Source of the DNA: JAAFJT01 sp043772905
GTDB taxonomy: Bacteria > Bacteroidota > Bacteroidia > Chitinophagales > Saprospiraceae
Assembly (NCBI GenBank): GCA_043772905.1
Contig: JAYVFS010000180.1
Span: 1 to 64,000, forward strand
DNA length: 64,000 nt
Direction: 5' to 3'
The notes under the pieces are model-generated. The model worked only from the letters and a program-made list of their open reading frames with translations, made no database searches and was not told where the DNA came from. Made by a program: the position numbers and the translations under genes. Of the stretch, positions 1 through 9,545 are shown one piece after another. Every line of letters begins with the position of its first letter. Position 1 is the stretch's first letter.

Positions 1-1658
1 AAAACTTTGATATTGACCGAAGTATCCCAAACGCAGTTAAAATTATCGCGTACTTGATAGGTATAGCTGGCAACACCTGCATTGCGCGGACGAGCCACTA
101 TGGAGTCTATCATAAAAGACGTAACAGTTGGGTTCGTCAACCATGTATGATTGACGATGACAGGTTTAAACGTCTCAATATTCGGATAAAGCCGTTTTTC
201 AAAATCAATACCCCAATAAAAAATCCAACCATTGTCTTGTGGAAATTGGTCTTTGACAACGATTGACCACTCGCCGTTTAGCGGACAACCAATCAAATTA
301 CTGAGGGGGTCGTCGGTCGCATAGTTACCTGAAGGTAGATTGAAGGTCGCTGGGGTCGTATATGATCGCCAAGTCCGAGTGGCAAGCGGTGTCCATGAAT
401 ATTCAAGCCCCGTTCCAGCAGGATTGAAGGCAGGGTTGCTAATATTTGCGCCAGCCGCATCATTTACATTGGGAAGACCTATATTAATGCGGTTTCGATT
501 ACGTGTAGCCACGTCATATTTATGCAGTATAACTTGTTGGCGACTGGGACATATCAATTTGATTTCTAAGTCTCTGGCATACGAGTGTTCCATATTGACA
601 AAAACCCGTTTGAAATCATTGATATTTGACAACATTTGACCTGGACCAAAATCCGTAAAAAACACACTCGTTTTGTATTCTTTTGTACCATCATCAGGAA
701 TAAAAAGCTTTTCAGAACGCACTTGACCCAACTGGAAACTGTCCGTTTTTGTGGTCGTTGATACTTGATAGGTCGTATCAATTCTTTGACTTGTACCTCG
801 CAAACTGATTTCCTGACCCGCACAAATTTGGCTGACGATTGAACCGAGACTAAACGTAGGCTTGGGTGCAATTCTGACACGTTGTTTAATATAGTTAATG
901 TTTTTGCAGCCAATGGTATCTGTAACAGTCAATTTTACGACAAATCCACCTGATTGGGTATAAATATGATTCACATCTGGTCCATACGCCACAGGTGTTC
1001 CATCGCCAAAATTCCATTCAAATTTGCTTAATGTATCGGATTGGTGATAGGCAATATCATTTAAGTCATAAATTCCTTTTCCTTTAAAAGACACGCGGGT
1101 CACATTCGCACAAGCGTCTATCCAACCTGTATCGGCAGGAACAATGGCTGGTGTTGTGGCAACAATTTGCGTTTTGACGGTTTGACAAGAAGGGATACAT
1201 AAAATCCGAGCCAACCAACCTGCCCCTTGACTTGTCGCATTCGAGCGAAAAGTGATGGTCATACAGCCGCTGCCATTACGTGCGGTGGTTTCGACAATCG
1301 CACTCGATTGACCAAAATCGGCAGCACAACCTAAGGACGGTGCTGCCGTTGTATTACCATCAAAAAAGCACAATTCATCACCTGCTTTAACGTCGAGTAG
1401 GTCAAAACCGAGTGAAATATTCTTTTTGCTCGGGTCATCAGAGCAAATGGTAATCGTAAAATTTTCATTTGCATTGTAGCCATTCAAGCTGCCGCCACTA
1501 TCAAAAAAATTTGCTCCGCAAGTGTTTGTGTTGACTGTGGCATTGCGCATGATGATTTGTGCCGCTATGGGCGTCGTAAAAGCCCCGCAAAATAGCCCGA
1601 ATGCCCAGATGATTTTTATAGTTTTCACGTACTTAGATTGGTTATGATTTAGACTCAT
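1..1658 (-). CDS. Secreted CUB/PKD/P-domain protein, 3' end outside window
   Basis: The frame is open from an ATG at 1656-1658 down to the window edge (552 codons), so the C-terminus is missing. Residues 1-35 form a signal peptide ending near PIAAQ. A CUB-like domain follows (about 38-155, with cysteines and FDGNTTAAPS). A PKD domain has the FGDGTPVAYG signature and a closing LTVTD. Further on, the stretch around DLEIKLICPS and LNGEWSIVVKD resembles the P/Homo-B domain of proprotein convertases. This architecture is typical of large Bacteroidota surface or gliding-associated T9SS cargo, and the missing end would be expected to carry the sorting domain; that part is inference. The iterated word at 300-310 encodes DPLSN here. 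Confidence 0.8.
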   Translation of the reverse strand, partial: MSLNHNQSKYVKTIKIIWAFGLFCGAFTTPIAAQIIMRNATVNTNTCGANFFDSGGSLNGYNANENFTITICSDDPSKKNISLGFDLLDVKAGDELCFFDGNTTAAPSLGCAADFGQSSAIVETTARNGSGCMTITFRSNATSQGAGWLARILCIPSCQTVKTQIVATTPAIVPADTGWIDACANVTRVSFKGKGIYDLNDIAYHQSDTLSKFEWNFGDGTPVAYGPDVNHIYTQSGGFVVKLTVTDTIGCKNINYIKQRVRIAPKPTFSLGSIVSQICAGQEISLRGTSQRIDTTYQVSTTTKTDSFQLGQVRSEKLFIPDDGTKEYKTSVFFTDFGPGQMLSNINDFKRVFVNMEHSYARDLEIKLICPSRQQVILHKYDVATRNRNRINIGLPNVNDAAGANISNPAFNPAGTGLEYSWTPLATRTWRSYTTPATFNLPSGNYATDDPLSNLIGCPLNGEWSIVVKDQFPQDNGWIFYWGIDFEKRLYPNIETFKPVIVNHTWLTNPTVTSFMIDSIVARPRNAGVASYTYQVRDNFNCVWDTSVNIKV

Positions 1659-1705
1659 TACTTTTTTCCCGTTTTTATGTTTGAAACCCCTAAATAATAG
1701 ATGCT

Positions 1706-2140
1706 TTATTTTTTCAAACCGTTGTCTTTGGATAAATAGTCATTCAGCTTTTCGATGAATGCCCTACCAGAATAATAGACCAAATATTTACTCGTCCCCT
1801 TGATTTTATAAATGGTTTCAGCATAATAATCCCGTTTTAGAGATTGTTCTTGCTCTAATTTCAGGATATTGATATGCTCTAAATCTGCAATTTTTACTGA
1901 GGGGTAGTCTTCGTCAGCGTCTGATTTACTCAAAGACGTTTCAGAAATAAAGAAAGCATTGTCAAGATAAAAAGTCCATCTTTTTAGCAAAAACGCATCG
2001 TTTTGTGCCACATCGTCCACATGAGCCTTATCGTAGGCTGCATAAAGTCGCGGGTCAATAGACTTCGAAATAGGGGAGTTTTGTTGAGAAAAAACAACGA
2101 AGGGTAATAGAGTGATGGCGTAAGTGAGTAATCTTTTCAT
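1706..2140 (-). CDS. Small secreted protein of unknown function
   Basis: I place the start at the internal ATG (2138-2140), which opens a clean signal peptide (MKRLLTYAITLLPFVVFSQ); the longer upstream frame adds a non-signal-like leader. The mature protein is about 125 residues, charged, with aromatic-rich stretches such as LLKRWTFYLDNAFF and YLVYYSGRAF. I recognise no domain. It lies 47 bases upstream of the CUB/PKD gene on the same strand, so the two may be co-transcribed, and a role at the cell surface or periplasm is likely from the signal peptide alone. The iterated word at 1895 encodes YPSVK in it. Confidence 0.65.
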   Translation of the reverse strand: MKRLLTYAITLLPFVVFSQQNSPISKSIDPRLYAAYDKAHVDDVAQNDAFLLKRWTFYLDNAFFISETSLSKSDADEDYPSVKIADLEHINILKLEQEQSLKRDYYAETIYKIKGTSKYLVYYSGRAFIEKLNDYLSKDNGLKK

Positions 2141-2550
2141 AGCCAGTAATTTTGTCAAAATATTCATTGAAGAGACGTCGGTAATTGGAAAAAATATTTT
2201 CAAGTATTGACAAATCTAAGTCTTTTTGGCAAACCTCGATGTGTTACACTTTACTTTTATATCTCAAAACGACATCATTAACATTTTATTTGTATTTGAA
2301 TTTATTTTTTTGCCAAATAAAAAAAGGAGTTGTGCTGTTTTTCACGACTCCTTTTTTAGTTGCATTTTTAGTTTTTGCAAAAATCATACCCCTCAGTATA
2401 TTTAGTGTATTTTTTTAAAATTTTTATTTTTATAGTGTATAATGCTTTTAAAATTAAAGCTTTATCTGACATACGTATCGAATACCTTTAAAGTATCCGA
2501 TAAGTATGTCTCTTGTAAGTTACAGAGCCTCTTGTCACTGTTTCCATATA
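2141..2550. other. Intergenic region with terminator and one iterated word
   Basis: No coding signal seen. It holds a hairpin terminator (2318-2357), one copy of the iterated word (2388-2399) and a weak minus-strand match to the Bacteroidota -7 box (complement of 2211-2218, TAGATTTG) that could drive the 2140 gene. The rest is AT-rich without recognisable structure. Confidence 0.6.
2318..2357 (-). terminator. Hairpin terminator, likely bidirectional
   Basis: Complementary arms AAAAAAAGGAGTTGTG and CACGACTCCTTTTTT flank a short T-rich loop, with A- and T-runs on both sides. It lies about 190 bases downstream of the Uma2-type gene on the minus strand. The iterated word sits 30 bases away at 2388. 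Confidence 0.7.
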
Positions 2551-3120
2551 TCAAAACTCTAAACCTTTATACAACTTTTTCAAAGGCAATCGCACATCAA
2601 AAAAGGTTAGTGGTATAACGTCATCTAATTCTGCATATATTTTATGCGCCCATTGTTTATCCTTACGACTGTAAACCGTTACTTCAACCTTTTCGGAATC
2701 CACTAAAAGATAGTATTGAACGGTTGACAATGTCCGATATTCTTTCAATTTATCTCCTTTGTCAACATGCTTTGTACCTTCTGAAAGGACTTCCACAACA
2801 AGGCTCGGAAACTGAATCATGCGTATATCAGGTTCTTTTTGGCAAGTCACGACGACATCAGGATACCGATACCTATTTTTGATATTGACAGCCATTTTTG
2901 CATTGAATATATAGGTGTCACAACCTTTGTTTTCAAATAAATCATCGAGTGCTCTAAAACAGTTTTGACTGATTTTGATGTTTGGTAATAGTTCTCCAGG
3001 CATAGCTATAAGTTTACCATCTACATACTCGTGACGAATTTCTGAATGTTTTTCAAACTCAAAATATTCCTCGACTGTGTAGATTTTTTGTTGTGGCTCT
3101 AATATAAGTGTTGCAGTCAT
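2551..3120 (-). CDS. Uma2 family (DUF820) restriction-endonuclease-like protein
   Basis: The 189-residue length and the ordered motifs match the Uma2 family. These are an N-terminal YTVEEYFEFE, then HEYVDGKLIAMPG with the acidic residue, YPDVVVTC giving the PD of a PD-(D/E)XK core, LVVEVLSEGT with the second acid, and a lysine in KGDKLKEYR. Such proteins have the restriction-endonuclease fold; their biological role is largely unknown and they are abundant in cyanobacteria and some Bacteroidota. No methyltransferase partner is adjacent, so this is not a classical restriction-modification pair. The gene stands alone between a terminator downstream and the proline dehydrogenase region upstream. 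Confidence 0.88.
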   Translation of the reverse strand: MTATLILEPQQKIYTVEEYFEFEKHSEIRHEYVDGKLIAMPGELLPNIKISQNCFRALDDLFENKGCDTYIFNAKMAVNIKNRYRYPDVVVTCQKEPDIRMIQFPSLVVEVLSEGTKHVDKGDKLKEYRTLSTVQYYLLVDSEKVEVTVYSRKDKQWAHKIYAELDDVIPLTFFDVRLPLKKLYKGLEF

Positions 3121-3221
3121 GTTATTATGTGATTTTTATGAACAAATATAGGGTGTTTTTTTTCTTAAAACCGCAATTTTTTTATCAAAACCGCACTTTT
3201 ATGCCTATTATACTGAGGGGG

Positions 3222-4409
3222 TCATTCCAACCCCCGCCGCTTCAACTCTTGATGCACCAAACCCAATTCTCTACCCACATCGCCTGTGACCGAAGTGTTT
3301 TCCTCCGCCCGCCTAACGAGGTAAGGCACGACATCTTTGACCGCACCATAGACCATATACTTCGCCACATTATAGCCTGCTGCTGCCAAATTGAAGGTAA
3401 TATTGTCGCTCATACCATACAATTGACTAAACCAAAAATGCGGATGATTGTGCGGAATACCCATTTCCTCCATCAAATCAGCTAATAAAATCGAACTTTG
3501 GGCATTGTGTGTGGCGTTCATAACAGCAATTTGCTCATGGTGTTGAACGCAATAAACCAAGCCATCATTATACATTTTATCGGTCGCAACCTTGTCGGGA
3601 TTGATAGGGGTAGGGTAGCCCATTTCCTCTGCACGGTTGCGCTCTTTTTGCATATAAGCACCGCGCACCAATTTAGCACCGAGTATAAAGTTTTTATCTT
3701 TAGCTAAGGCATGGGATTCTTTCAAAAACGCCAAACGGTCATGCCGATACATCTGGAAAGTATTGAAAACCACCGCTTTATCTCGATTATAACGTGCCAT
3801 CATCATATTTGCCATGCGGTCAATGGCATCTTGAATCCAAGACTCTTCAGCATCAATGAGAACAGTTACCCCTTTTTCTCGTCCGGCATGACATATCGCA
3901 TCGAGCCGTTTAGAAGCCGTAAAGTATTCATTCTCTTCATCATGCGTCAAGGGTGCATTTTGTTGAATTCGAGCCAATAAACCAAATCGGGCAATGCCCG
4001 TAATTTTGACACTGATGAAAGGAATATGTTTTGACCGCGACCCAAAGTCAATCGCATTCAAGTTTTCAACCATTGTGCGGTTAAAATCCTCTACGGTTTT
4101 ACTGGCTTCGACACCATAATCGAGTAGGGTTTTTGAGCCAGAATGTGCCAAACGCTCAATGGTCGGAGACGCATTGAGCAGGGTTGTGCCGCCACAAAAC
4201 TGTTCATAAATGGTCTTTTTTATCACTGTTTCAGCAAAAGGTAAGCCCAATTTGACGGATTTCATGGCTAATTTAGAACCCCAACTAACTAAAAAAGGCT
4301 TATTCATCATTTCGAATAGCCAAGCGGTTTTTTTAAGTTCCTTATCTGTTTTGTTGGAAAAGGCGATTTGCGTATTCGCAAAATCAAGTTCGTTTTTTTT
4401 AATATCCAT
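3222..4409 (-). CDS. Proline dehydrogenase
   Basis: A monofunctional PRODH-type flavoenzyme of 395 residues, oxidising L-proline to pyrroline-5-carboxylate with FAD. The family core is visible: VLIDAEESWIQ, KLVRGAYMQKER (substrate and flavin contacts), the NATHNAQS segment, QLYGMSDNITFNL, and the C-terminal YLVRRAEENT with the arginine pair that binds the proline carboxylate. There is no P5C dehydrogenase domain, so the second step must be done elsewhere; the ALDH at 18212 is a different subfamily. The stop codon TGA is followed directly by a copy of the iterated word (3211-3222). Confidence 0.93.
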   Translation of the reverse strand: MDIKKNELDFANTQIAFSNKTDKELKKTAWLFEMMNKPFLVSWGSKLAMKSVKLGLPFAETVIKKTIYEQFCGGTTLLNASPTIERLAHSGSKTLLDYGVEASKTVEDFNRTMVENLNAIDFGSRSKHIPFISVKITGIARFGLLARIQQNAPLTHDEENEYFTASKRLDAICHAGREKGVTVLIDAEESWIQDAIDRMANMMMARYNRDKAVVFNTFQMYRHDRLAFLKESHALAKDKNFILGAKLVRGAYMQKERNRAEEMGYPTPINPDKVATDKMYNDGLVYCVQHHEQIAVMNATHNAQSSILLADLMEEMGIPHNHPHFWFSQLYGMSDNITFNLAAAGYNVAKYMVYGAVKDVVPYLVRRAEENTSVTGDVGRELGLVHQELKRRGLE

Positions 4410-4556
4410 TTTATTTGGTTAAAGTTTAAGATTGTTAGTAGGGGGTTAGATTTTCTCACATTGTTATTTTTCGGAGCAAATGTAAGTGTTATTCTTAAAA
4501 AAACGTCCAATCTGTGGTTTCCCTTAGGTTTTTAAGTAGAAATTGAGTTTAGACAA

Positions 4557-4616
4557 ACAAAAGAGGTTGCATCAGTACATTTTGACACAACCTCTTCTGT
4601 TTCACCCCCTCAGTAT
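4557..4616 (-). terminator. Terminator hairpin with adjacent iterated word
   Basis: Downstream of the helicase stop on the minus strand come ATACTGAGGGGGT (4604-4616) and then a stem formed by AACAAAAGAGGTTG and CAACCTCTTCTGTT (about 4557-4593). The word lies between the stop codon and the hairpin. Confidence 0.7.
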
Positions 4617-4628
4617 AAAGCCTAATTT

Positions 4629-6761
4629 TTACGCTTTTTCAATATCTTCAACTGTATTTCCTTCTGTGATTTCTACGGGCATCAACTGTATGCGATAGCC
4701 CTTTTCAACATCTGCAACTGCGTCATAAAATTGCTCTTTTGTAAACAACCCCTCAGTCGTCCAGTAAATTTCTGTTATTTGAATCAATTGCTCTAAAGTT
4801 GGCAACGTATAACTTTTACTAAAACAAAAATCAAAGACCCGATTTAAGGCATATTTCATTCGATGCGACATTCTGATACCGATTTCAAATTGTACTTCCA
4901 TCCTTTGAAATTGTGCAAACAGCTTTTCTTCTAACTTTTCTGCTTTAGTTTCTTGCCGTTGTTCCTCCTGGATCTTATAATAACCATCCCAAGGATGACC
5001 AAGGTTTCTTACGGAGTCTAAAAAGTCGGTAATGACTTTTCGCCGCCTTTCGTCGTTGTCCCTTTCTTTTTGATACTTTAACTTGTTTACAGCCTCCCTT
5101 TTATGGCGGGTATCCCATTGAATACTATTGATTAAACGGCTTCGGCGATAACTTCTTTGGCGTTCCTCTTCCTCTCGGATTTTTGCTAAACGAGCATCTT
5201 CGATTCGTTGCAATTTTGCCGCTTTTTCATCTAATTTTCGTTGCATTTTCGCCTCTCTTTCGGCTATTTTCCTTTGAATAGCAGCTTCTTTGGCATCTTT
5301 TTTTCTTTGAATTTCAGCCAGTTTTTCATCTTTTATACGTTGAATATAAGCCGCTTTTTCATCTTTTATGCGTTGTCTTTCCGCTATTTTTCTTTCTGCC
5401 GCTTCTTCTTTTTCTCGCTTTTTCCTATTGATTTCGTCGAGTTTGGCTTGTCGCTTACGCAATATTTCAGCTTGTTTTGTATCAAGTGGATCAACTTCTT
5501 TTAATATTTGACCTTTGAAACCATCGGGCAGTTTTGCTAAATTTGAGATAAAAACCTCACCCGTTTCGGACTCTATCATAAATTGACGTTCCAAACCCTC
5601 ATCTTTTTTCTGCCGTTCTTTTCTCGTGACACCGACAAAGTGACTTTTCCAATCGTGTTCCCGATTTGGCAAGCCGTGTTCCCAGTAATTGTCCACAAAA
5701 TCAAATAAAAGATAAGCTTTTTGGTCTTCCCATGGGCGAGAGGCACGACCGACCATTTGGAGATACAAAGACAGCGATTTCGTTTTTCGAGCAAGACCAA
5801 CAATTTCTATACAAGGTATATTGTTGCCTTCTGTAGCAATTTCGCAGTTCGACAACACTTGAATCTCTTTGTTAACAAATTGCTCGAAAATGCTTTTTCT
5901 GTCCTTTGTCTTACCGTCCACATGACCGGCTCTGATACCGCGCCATTCAAAGGCTTCGACGAGTTTTTTAGAATGGTCAACCGAAGTGGCATAGAGCATC
6001 ATCTGTTTCCCTTCGCCTTTTTCGATATAGGTATCCACAACAGACATAATTTGCCGCGTTTCACTCAACAGCTCAGACATTTCGGTTTCAGAATATTCAC
6101 CTTTTACGACGTGTACTTGAGCGATTTGGTCATGGGTGTAGGTGGTCATAGCCCAAAGTTTGGCAGGAATCAAATTCCCCATTTTTTCTAATTGCGCAAC
6201 GGGTAAACTCAGAACAAGTTCATCACATATATCCGTAAATCCTAAACCACTTAAACGATAAGGTGTGGCTGTCACCATCAAAAGTTTAGCACGCGCGTGG
6301 GCGGCATAGATGGTCAAATAAGTCTTTGCCAGACAGTGATGCCCTTCATCTGTAATAATCAAATCAGGGTCGAAATCCAAGGCATTGACATACGTGGCAA
6401 TACTAGCAACTTGATGGTCAATGTCGTAATTTCTCTTCAAACCTGCTTTAATTGCCCCTGTTTCGATACCAAACAAGTCCATATATTCGCCAATGATGTT
6501 GTCAACCAGTTCGTCACGATGGGCAAGCGTCAAGGTTTTTAAACCATTTTCATGGTATGTTTTTACGATAGAAGCGATGGTTGCCGTTTTTCCGCTGCCC
6601 GTAGGGGATTGGTACATAATGGATCTGCACCCGCGTTCCCAAGCATTAAAGATGGCGTTTCTGCTTTCAATTTGGTAAGGACGCAGTCGGATGACGCGTT
6701 TTTCTTTCGGTTCTTCTAACCCCTCAGTGTCAATCCCTAAATTCAGATTTTCAGTCATCAT
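4629..6761 (-). CDS. SF2 DEAD/DEAH-like helicase with long charged coiled coil
   Basis: A 710-residue ATP-dependent nucleic-acid helicase of the ResIII/Helicase_C type. Walker A is SPTGSGKT (lysine at about residue 58). The Walker B box reads DEGHH near residue 138 instead of DEAH or DECH. Motif VI is QMVGRASRPWEDQK. Residues of about 435-560 form a highly charged helical segment of repeated units resembling AEIQRKKDAKEAAIQRK, probably a coiled coil, followed by a C-terminal helical region. No restriction subunit or methylase is adjacent, so it is probably a stand-alone helicase. Two start codons lie in tandem (MM). The iterated word encodes DTEGL at residue 11 and lies again near the C-terminus (4748). 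Confidence 0.88.
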   Translation of the reverse strand: MMTENLNLGIDTEGLEEPKEKRVIRLRPYQIESRNAIFNAWERGCRSIMYQSPTGSGKTATIASIVKTYHENGLKTLTLAHRDELVDNIIGEYMDLFGIETGAIKAGLKRNYDIDHQVASIATYVNALDFDPDLIITDEGHHCLAKTYLTIYAAHARAKLLMVTATPYRLSGLGFTDICDELVLSLPVAQLEKMGNLIPAKLWAMTTYTHDQIAQVHVVKGEYSETEMSELLSETRQIMSVVDTYIEKGEGKQMMLYATSVDHSKKLVEAFEWRGIRAGHVDGKTKDRKSIFEQFVNKEIQVLSNCEIATEGNNIPCIEIVGLARKTKSLSLYLQMVGRASRPWEDQKAYLLFDFVDNYWEHGLPNREHDWKSHFVGVTRKERQKKDEGLERQFMIESETGEVFISNLAKLPDGFKGQILKEVDPLDTKQAEILRKRQAKLDEINRKKREKEEAAERKIAERQRIKDEKAAYIQRIKDEKLAEIQRKKDAKEAAIQRKIAEREAKMQRKLDEKAAKLQRIEDARLAKIREEEERQRSYRRSRLINSIQWDTRHKREAVNKLKYQKERDNDERRRKVITDFLDSVRNLGHPWDGYYKIQEEQRQETKAEKLEEKLFAQFQRMEVQFEIGIRMSHRMKYALNRVFDFCFSKSYTLPTLEQLIQITEIYWTTEGLFTKEQFYDAVADVEKGYRIQLMPVEITEGNTVEDIEKA

Positions 6762-7115
6762 AATACGATTGGTTTATAGTTATTCAAATGATTTTAGAAT
6801 TTGAAATCTTGAAATTTCAATAGATACCCCTTCAGTATTTGTACCAAAAATTATGCCCACGTCCCATTTGCAGGGATTTTAATCATATATAAATGAAAGA
6901 ATAACCATAAGGCATTGAATTTTTAACCATTAATCTGCTTTTTTAGTTTGCAAAAAGGTAAATAATTTTATGTTTTTTTTTATATATTTTTAAAAGCTGA
7001 ATGAATTTTAATTTTTGACCCCCTCAGTATTTTACAACAAAAGCCGATGTTTTCATGTGAAACATCGGCTTTTGTTGTAATTAATTGATGAAAGTTACTT
7101 TTGTGTAATGTATAT
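6762..7115. other. Intergenic region with terminator and iterated words
   Basis: AT-rich, no gene seen. It contains a degenerate iterated word near 6828, a full copy at 7018-7030 and a strong terminator at 7032-7080 for the transporter gene to its right. The promoter of the helicase should lie here but I cannot place it with confidence. Confidence 0.6.
7018..7080 (-). terminator. Strong terminator abutting an iterated word
   Basis: A 21-base-pair perfect stem (7032-7052 with 7060-7080, arms rich in AAAAGCCGATGTTT) lies 36 bases beyond the minus-strand transporter stop. A copy of the iterated word immediately follows at 7018-7030. Confidence 0.88.
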
Positions 7116-8705
7116 CTACTTTATTTGCTTATGCTCACCTGAATGAACAAACATTGTATTCCCAATTTCTTTTAAACTAAGCAGCGACTCTGCGCCTTGA
7201 TGCTTCATAATCTCTGCACGGAAACCAACAATTGTCAAGTCAGCATCGCGTGATTTTTCACATATAATCTGATTCATCGTGCGGTCTTGCGGTTTTGAAA
7301 TGACATTGATATTGTTTGGTGAAATCGGCAACTGCCCCGCGTCAATCAACATGGACAAACGGTTGCGTTCCTCCGCCAAACGGTCTTCGGGATAGACAGC
7401 AAAAATGGAAATTTTTCCGCCACGCCAATCTGAATGACCCAAAATGATGTACCCAAGTAAAATCATCAAACTCGCATTTTCGTAATCTTCGGAAGTCAAC
7501 CAAATGTGTATGTCTTTTTTCAAACCGTAACCCCGTTCGGAAGTGCCCAAAATAGCGACATCATATTTCAAAGCTTTGATCAGTTTGAAATTTTCCTCAA
7601 ACTCGGTCAAATGTTCTGGTTCATTTTTCGAAAATTCAAGCAGCAGCAAGTTGTTATCTGTCCCCGCAATGCCTGGCAATTGAATCACTTGCGCAATACT
7701 TTCCTGAAATGAAGGGCTGATGAGCGTATCCACATAGACTCTACTGTGGCTTGATTCTGCCATGACGACCAAGCGGTCGTGAATTTCGTCCGCCGTTTTG
7801 CCCGATTTTTTGGAGACGTAATCCGCAATGTGGTGAATGTACGTCCCGAAACCATATTTCTGCGATAGCCAACGAATGAGGTCAAACAGAGCTAATCGTT
7901 TGAAAGTGCTGTCGGTGAGTGCCACCGCCGAAGGTCGCCAACTGCTGATGTTTTCTTTTTCTGCTTTCTGCAAAAATATTTGAATACGGCGGCTAAATTG
8001 GAAAATAACGCCTTGAAAAATGGCTGCCATACTTTGTTTTTCAGGATTGAAATACCCAATGCCGAAATATAGAGCCACCATCATGCCTCCCGCAACAGTC
8101 GCATAAAGTGGGTTCATAAAAAACATCAAACCAAAACAAGCAATCGCACCAAACAAAGAAATGTACCATTTTGAGCGAAAACGCGGGCGAAAACGCGGGT
8201 CAGCTGCAAAATGATTGAGAAAAGAAATGAGGCATAACGAGCCATAAGTCACCATAAAAAAAATCGAAATAATTTCTGCAACAACGTCCAAAGCACCCAG
8301 TAAAATGAAAAATGCAGCTATCACAACCGTGACAATCGAAGCATTGAAAGGCTCATCAGAAGCTCCTTTTCCAGCAGAAAGCAAACCATTGACCTTTTGT
8401 GAAGGGAACATACTGTCGCGTGCGATTGCTTGCAAAGTACGTGGCGCAACCATAATAGAACCGAGTGCCGAAGAAATCGTTGCAGCCGCCAATCCCAAAG
8501 GAATTATCCACCAACCCTGCCATGCGATGTGGCTCATTTGCAATTGCGTGGTGTCCGCCAAGGCTTCTGGGCTTGCCGAAACGGCCAATTTCCATGCAAT
8601 AAAAAGGTAAATAATCATACCTACAATGGTCGCCGAAAGTGTCCCAAGCGGCAGCGACCGACCAGGGTCTTTTAAATCGCCAGACAAACCCACGCCTGCT
8701 GTCAT
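7116..8705 (-). CDS. SLC12-like cation-chloride/amino-acid transporter, C-terminal part
   Basis: This 529-residue frame begins with the conserved loop AGVGLSGDLKDPGRS that in SLC12-type APC transporters follows transmembrane segment 6. It continues with several membrane segments (IIYLFIAWKLAVSAS, VTIVIAAFFILLGAL-like stretches) and then about 270 residues of soluble domain related to the C-terminal regulatory domain of Na-K-Cl cotransporters. That domain includes the phrase ADLTIVGFRAEI and resembles universal stress protein folds. It overlaps the upstream half by ATGA (8702-8705). The natural protein is most likely one chain of about 790 residues interrupted by a frame change; see the finding. 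Confidence 0.8.
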   Translation of the reverse strand: MTAGVGLSGDLKDPGRSLPLGTLSATIVGMIIYLFIAWKLAVSASPEALADTTQLQMSHIAWQGWWIIPLGLAAATISSALGSIMVAPRTLQAIARDSMFPSQKVNGLLSAGKGASDEPFNASIVTVVIAAFFILLGALDVVAEIISIFFMVTYGSLCLISFLNHFAADPRFRPRFRSKWYISLFGAIACFGLMFFMNPLYATVAGGMMVALYFGIGYFNPEKQSMAAIFQGVIFQFSRRIQIFLQKAEKENISSWRPSAVALTDSTFKRLALFDLIRWLSQKYGFGTYIHHIADYVSKKSGKTADEIHDRLVVMAESSHSRVYVDTLISPSFQESIAQVIQLPGIAGTDNNLLLLEFSKNEPEHLTEFEENFKLIKALKYDVAILGTSERGYGLKKDIHIWLTSEDYENASLMILLGYIILGHSDWRGGKISIFAVYPEDRLAEERNRLSMLIDAGQLPISPNNINVISKPQDRTMNQIICEKSRDADLTIVGFRAEIMKHQGAESLLSLKEIGNTMFVHSGEHKQIK

Positions 8706-9496
8706 ATACCGGTAAAAGCAGGGAAAATGATAGCAAAAACCGTAAAAAAACCATAAAAAACAACAGGGTCGCTTTTTTCAGTTTTTACAGGAGTGGGGCG
8801 AATAGTCGGATATTTTGAATCTGCGAAGCTTGAATCTGTTTCAGCAACGGGCATTAGAATGGTTTCAGGAGTAGATTTTTCTTTGACGAGGTCATAAACA
8901 GTTGTCGAAAATTCAAATTTATGCGTTTTGCTGTACTCCGTTTGCCCTAAGAAAAATGAAGCCAACGAAATGCCCAAAATAGCGACGACATAATAAAGCA
9001 TTTTGACACCTAAATCCGCACCTTTTGTCAACATGATAAATGTCAAAAGTATCAATGCAGGGATGCCAATGGTTTGTTTTTGTTGGATAACCCACGCCAA
9101 GCCCGACGGCAAATGGAAGGTTGCTAAAATCCATTCAATCAAGGGTGAGAACGCTTCGGTGAACGCCATGATGTAAAAAGCGATGCTTATGGCTTGCGAT
9201 AAATATAAGGCAATGCCAATCGTACTCCCAATCACCAAACCAAACGAGCGTGAAACGATGAAATATTCGTCGCCACCCTCCACTTTTTGGTTTGTGGCGA
9301 TTTCAGCAATTGCCATAGCCGTTGGAACGGTGACGGCATGACCGATTAAAATAATCATGATCGTTCCTAAAAAACCAACCGAGCCGACTGCAAAGCCAAA
9401 ACGTAGAAACATCACTGCTCCTAAAATTGTAGAAATAGCCGTAAAAAAAACGGGTAATGTCCCAAACTTTCGTTGTGATGTTTCGATGGATTGCAT
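8702..9496 (-). CDS. SLC12-like transporter, N-terminal part (frame-split)
   Basis: The 264-residue N-terminal half carries transmembrane segments 1 to about 6: GTLPVFFTAISTILGAVMFL with the unwound helix-1 glycines, then IMIILIGHAVTVPTAMA and later hydrophobic blocks. It ends abruptly at FPAFTGI followed by TGA, exactly where family members continue with TG-x-xAG-x-SGDLKDP. The downstream frame starts with that continuation. It is therefore either a disrupted gene or one needing translational coupling or frameshifting at the ATATGA sequence. Half a transporter without its partner frame would not be functional. Confidence 0.8.
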   Translation of the reverse strand: MQSIETSQRKFGTLPVFFTAISTILGAVMFLRFGFAVGSVGFLGTIMIILIGHAVTVPTAMAIAEIATNQKVEGGDEYFIVSRSFGLVIGSTIGIALYLSQAISIAFYIMAFTEAFSPLIEWILATFHLPSGLAWVIQQKQTIGIPALILLTFIMLTKGADLGVKMLYYVVAILGISLASFFLGQTEYSKTHKFEFSTTVYDLVKEKSTPETILMPVAETDSSFADSKYPTIRPTPVKTEKSDPVVFYGFFTVFAIIFPAFTGI

Positions 9497-9545
9497 AAAA
9501 ATACTTTTTTTGTTTTAACTGATTTTTTTTTAAGTTGTCACCCCC

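Noticed and set aside
2185..2418. 77-codon frame in the spacer at 2.2-2.4 kb
   Set aside because: Phe/Leu-rich, spans a terminator hairpin and an iterated word; reads like AT-rich non-coding sequence.
3108..3980. Open frames opposite proline dehydrogenase
   Set aside because: Antisense shadows over its conserved C-terminal and central motifs.
5721..6191. 156-codon open frame opposite the helicase core
   Set aside because: Antisense shadow of conserved helicase motifs.
2551..6761. Uma2 nuclease plus helicase as a defence island
   Set aside because: They are separated by proline dehydrogenase, have own terminators and no methylase, so no system can be argued.
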